From: Hoeflea_A sp040932035
GTDB lineage: Bacteria; Pseudomonadota; Alphaproteobacteria; Rhizobiales; Rhizobiaceae
Reading direction: 5' to 3'
Length of the DNA stretch: 64,000 nucleotides
Assembly: GCF_040932035.1 (NCBI RefSeq)
Contig: NZ_JBFRBB010000001.1
Location: 682,001-746,000, forward strand
In this document: piece by piece, positions 61,386-64,000 of the stretch
Position numbering within the stretch: position 1 is the stretch's first letter
Layout: the number at the start of each line of letters is the position of its first letter
Program-made: the position numbers and the translations under genes
Notes under the pieces: generated by a model
The model's database searches: none
The model's input: only the letters and a program-made list of their open reading frames with translations
What the model was told of the DNA's origin: nothing

Positions 61386-61409
61386 CTCCTGACAAAACGC
61401 TGTCAGGAG
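61386..61409. other. Perfect 9-bp hairpin in the gap before egtBD
   Basis: CTCCTGACA-AAACGC-TGTCAGGAG, 131 bp after the small membrane-protein gene, with no T-run on either side. It may be an mRNA stabiliser, a weak terminator, or a regulatory RNA element. The remainder of the 399-bp gap 61255-61653 shows no gene or tRNA that I can support; a short GAGGC-GAA-GCCTC hairpin is at 61591-61603. Confidence 0.4.
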
Positions 61410-61653
61410 GGTGGCGGCTGTAACCTTTACGCCTGCTCACAGCATCTTAGTTTAACAGCGGTTCACAGAAATTGAGCCTTGCAGTCGGACCGGCGCCCTA
61501 TTTCACCGTCAAGTTGCAGAAGACGACCTGGAGATGCGGAAGCGGCGTGCCGTCATTGTAAGCCGTAACATACTGATAAAAATCATAAAGGAGGCGAAGC
61601 CTCACCAATAGGCATGTCATGTAATCCCAATCCAAGATCGAGGACTTGAAACA

Positions 61654-63912
61654 GTGACACCTGAAAAAAACACAGTAATTTCAACCCAGACAGGTATCAA
61701 CTTTTACAATGCAGTCCGCGCCCGCAGCCGGACTTTGGTGGAGGGCCTGTCGCCGGAAGACATGACCCTGCAGTCGATGGAGGACGCCAGCCCCGTCAAA
61801 TGGCATCTGGCCCATACGAGTTGGTTTTTCGAGGAGTTCATCTTAAAGCCTCGCGTTGCGGACTATGTCTCACCCGACGACCGTTTCGCTTTCCTTTTCA
61901 ATTCCTACTATGTCCAGGCCGGTCCGCGGCACACACGCTCAAAGCGCGGTCTCATTTCCCGTCCGACCGTGAAGGAGGTATTCGCATACCGCGAACATGT
62001 CGACGAAGGAATGCGGCAATTGCTGTCGCAGTCCCGCGATGATGCGGGCGAGATCCGCGATCTGACAGAGCTTGGATGCCACCATGAAATGCAGCACCAG
62101 GAACTGCTTGTTACCGACCTCCTGCACGCGCTTTCCCACAATCCTTTGATGCCGCCTTACCGTGTGCCGGAGCCGATCGGTCTGGCAACCGAGCGCCCAC
62201 TCGGCTGGATCGATCACGAAGGCGGACTGGTCGAAATCGGCCATGCGGGCGAAGGTTTTGCCTATGATTGCGAAGGGCCGCGCCACAGGACCTACCTTGA
62301 ACCGTTCCGGCTTGCCTCGCGTCCGGTGACCAACCGTGATTGGATCGGCTTCATGGAGGATGGCGGCTACGAAACAGCGACGCTGTGGCTTTCGGACGGC
62401 TGGGCGCGACGGCTGAAAGAAGACTGGGACGCACCGCTTTACTGGTGGCGGCAGGATGATGCCTGGTGGAGTTACACGCTGCGCGGACCGCAGCCGGTCA
62501 ATCTTGACGCGCCGGTGGTTCACGTCAGCCATTACGAGGCCGATGCATTCGCCCGCTGGGCCGGCAAACGCCTGCCGACCGAGGCCGAATGGGAGGTGGT
62601 CGCCCGGGATCGCCCGATCCGTGGCAATTTTCTGGAGGACGCCAACTACCGGCCGATGCCGGCCAGCCTTCGCGCAAAACGCGCGACGCAGGACGAGCAG
62701 TTCTGGGGTGATGTGTGGGAGTGGACGCAAAGCCCGTTCACGCCCTATCCCGGTTTCCGTCCGCCGGAAGGCGCGATTGGCGAATATAACGGCAAGTTCA
62801 TGTGCAACCAGTTCGTGCTGCGTGGCGGCTCCTGCGCGACACCACTGGCACAGATGCGCCCCACTTATCGAACCTTCTTCTATCCGCACCAGCGCTGGCA
62901 GATGCTGGGCCTGCGCCTGGCCGATGACGGCGGTAAAACCGATGGCACTAGTAAATATTTTCATACGGCCAGGGCTCCTGCCAAGACATCCAACCAGCAG
63001 GACGGTGGCTTTGCCGGATCGGTCCTTTCAGGATTGAAGGGCGAGCGCAAGACCATTGATGCCAAGTGGCTCTATGATGCGGCGGGCTCGGCGCTTTTCG
63101 ACCGGATTACAGAGCTTGATGATTATTATCCGACACGCACCGAGACCGGCATATTGAAGAACAGGGCCGCCAGCCTTGCGGATTACACACCCGCAGGAGC
63201 CGCACTTGTCGAACTCGGCAGCGGATCCAGCGTCAAGACCCGTCTTCTGCTCGATGCAATGCCGTGGCTGTCCGCCTATGTGCCCGTGGATATATCGGGC
63301 GAGCATCTCGATGGGGCGGCAGGCCGGCTGTCCGCCGACTACGGTGCGCTTGATGTGCATCCCGTAGCCGCCGATTTCACCGGCGATTTCGCATTGCCGC
63401 CGGCCCTTGAAGACAGCGCCAAACTGCTGTTTTTTCCGGGATCCACAATCGGCAATTTCGAGGTGGATGAAAGCATTGAACTGATGCGGCGACTACGCGC
63501 GATAGACAATGTCTCGGCGTTTGTGATCGGTATCGATCTCGTCAAGGACCGCAAGACGCTGTTGCGTGCCTATGATGACGGCGAGGGTGTAACTGCGCGG
63601 TTCAACCTCAACCTGCTGACCCGCATCAACCGTGAGCTCGGCGCCAATTTCGATCTTGCCGGCTTCCGCCACCAGGCGTGCTGGAACGAGACGGAAAGCC
63701 GTATCGAGATGCATCTCGTCAGCCGCCGCCGCCAGGAGGTCATGGTTGCAGGAGAAACGATCGTCTTTAAGGAGGACGAGACAGTCCACACGGAAAACTC
63801 CCACAAATATACCTCCGCCCGTTTCGAGCAACTTGCGGAAAAGGCCGGATGGAACCTTGCGGAGCTGTGGACCGACGAGAAGAAGCATTTCGGCGTAGCG
63901 GTGCTAAACTAG
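61654..63912 (+). CDS. egtBD: EgtB-EgtD fusion: ergothioneine biosynthesis (hercynine methyltransferase plus sulfoxide synthase)
   Basis: 752 residues combining two enzymes. Residues 1-425 are EgtB: a DinB domain with KWHLAHTSWFFEEF (H51, H54) and CHHEMQHQELLV (H144, H148; the non-haem iron ligands), then an FGE-type domain (RPVTNRDWIGFMEDGGYET, KRLPTEAEWEVVARD, CNQFVLRGGSCATP). A linker of about 30 residues follows. Residues 456-752 are EgtD: TIDAKWLYDAAGSALFDRIT, LVELGSGSSVKTRLLL (SAM) and LFFPGSTIGNFEVDES. One chain could trimethylate histidine and then join it to a thiol donor. Start is GTG 61654 with GAGG upstream. Confidence 0.92.
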   Translation: MTPEKNTVISTQTGINFYNAVRARSRTLVEGLSPEDMTLQSMEDASPVKWHLAHTSWFFEEFILKPRVADYVSPDDRFAFLFNSYYVQAGPRHTRSKRGLISRPTVKEVFAYREHVDEGMRQLLSQSRDDAGEIRDLTELGCHHEMQHQELLVTDLLHALSHNPLMPPYRVPEPIGLATERPLGWIDHEGGLVEIGHAGEGFAYDCEGPRHRTYLEPFRLASRPVTNRDWIGFMEDGGYETATLWLSDGWARRLKEDWDAPLYWWRQDDAWWSYTLRGPQPVNLDAPVVHVSHYEADAFARWAGKRLPTEAEWEVVARDRPIRGNFLEDANYRPMPASLRAKRATQDEQFWGDVWEWTQSPFTPYPGFRPPEGAIGEYNGKFMCNQFVLRGGSCATPLAQMRPTYRTFFYPHQRWQMLGLRLADDGGKTDGTSKYFHTARAPAKTSNQQDGGFAGSVLSGLKGERKTIDAKWLYDAAGSALFDRITELDDYYPTRTETGILKNRAASLADYTPAGAALVELGSGSSVKTRLLLDAMPWLSAYVPVDISGEHLDGAAGRLSADYGALDVHPVAADFTGDFALPPALEDSAKLLFFPGSTIGNFEVDESIELMRRLRAIDNVSAFVIGIDLVKDRKTLLRAYDDGEGVTARFNLNLLTRINRELGANFDLAGFRHQACWNETESRIEMHLVSRRRQEVMVAGETIVFKEDETVHTENSHKYTSARFEQLAEKAGWNLAELWTDEKKHFGVAVLN

Positions 63913-63935
63913 TCGATTGCCAAAAAAGTAAGACA

Positions 63936-63965
63936 CCGGCGGTCTACGCGGATCGCCGGCCCTTC
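63936..63965 (+). terminator. Probable terminator of egtBD
   Basis: CCGGCG-N12-CGCCGG (63936-63959) followed by CCTTCT, 24 bp after the stop. The stem is GC-rich and the T stretch weak. No gene is visible between it and the right edge (64000). Confidence 0.4.
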
Positions 63966-64000
63966 TAAGGAACCGTGAGATTCGAAGCGAAGGCTGTTCG

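Noticed and set aside
1..64000. tRNA, rRNA, CRISPR arrays, transposases and phage genes
   Set aside because: I looked for cloverleaf-like sequences, regularly spaced repeats and DDE or integrase motifs, and found none that stand up. A dedicated search could still reveal small RNAs.

Overview
The window reads as a chromosomal segment of an alphaproteobacterium, most likely of the Hyphomicrobiales (rhizobia and relatives). The signs are a moderately high GC content, ATGA-coupled operons, many solute transporters with divergent GntR, LysR, IclR and MarR regulators, a rhizobial-type GSIII/glutamate-synthase-like cluster, an ergothioneine gene and a class III adenylate cyclase. The genus cannot be fixed from the sequence alone. 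I see no rRNA, tRNA, CRISPR array, insertion sequence or prophage.

Layout. 1-6.3 kb: the tail of an intradiol dioxygenase, a GntR regulator, an exported metallo-beta-lactamase-fold protein, fumarase C, an FMN-dependent L-lactate dehydrogenase-type enzyme and a 3D-domain exported protein. 6.4-10 kb: three glycosyltransferase genes; two of them diverge with overlapping start codons. 10-16.4 kb: a branched-chain-amino-acid-type ABC transporter operon ending in a hydantoin/Asp-Glu racemase-family gene, with a divergent GntR regulator and three candidate operators. 16.4-20.3 kb: truncated haemoglobin, LysR regulator, MFS transporter and M20 amidohydrolase. 20.5-26 kb: a large surface protein (inverse-autotransporter-like barrel plus Asp-rich beta-helix), followed by a tandemly duplicated set of small membrane-anchored LuxR-type regulators, one copy of which is decayed. 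26-38.4 kb: KDG kinase; a seven-gene leftward operon (TctCBA, SDR, ThDP enzyme, NIPSNAP, GST) opposite a LysR gene; an SDR/FAH acid-sugar pair opposite an IclR gene; and an L,D-transpeptidase.

39-52 kb is the most distinctive region. A leftward operon encodes a Rieske dioxygenase (reductase, alpha, beta), a CoA ligase, a Cys-less thiolase, a DUF35 protein fused to a degenerate SDR domain, a cyclase-family hydrolase resembling isatin hydrolase, and an SDR. Rightward from the same divergent promoter run a MarR regulator and both subunits of an indolepyruvate:ferredoxin oxidoreductase-type enzyme. I infer a catabolic cluster for an indolic or other aryl-acetic compound, possibly auxin (indole-3-acetate) and indolepyruvate. 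The substrate is not proven.

52-64 kb: an XRE-cupin regulator followed by a class II amidotransferase, GXGXG protein, FMN glutamate-synthase domain and GSIII-type ligase (the glxBCD-glnT or mgsABC-gmaS arrangement), then an adenylate cyclase, an EamA exporter, an ECF sigma factor between two small membrane proteins, and a single-chain EgtB-EgtD fusion for ergothioneine synthesis.
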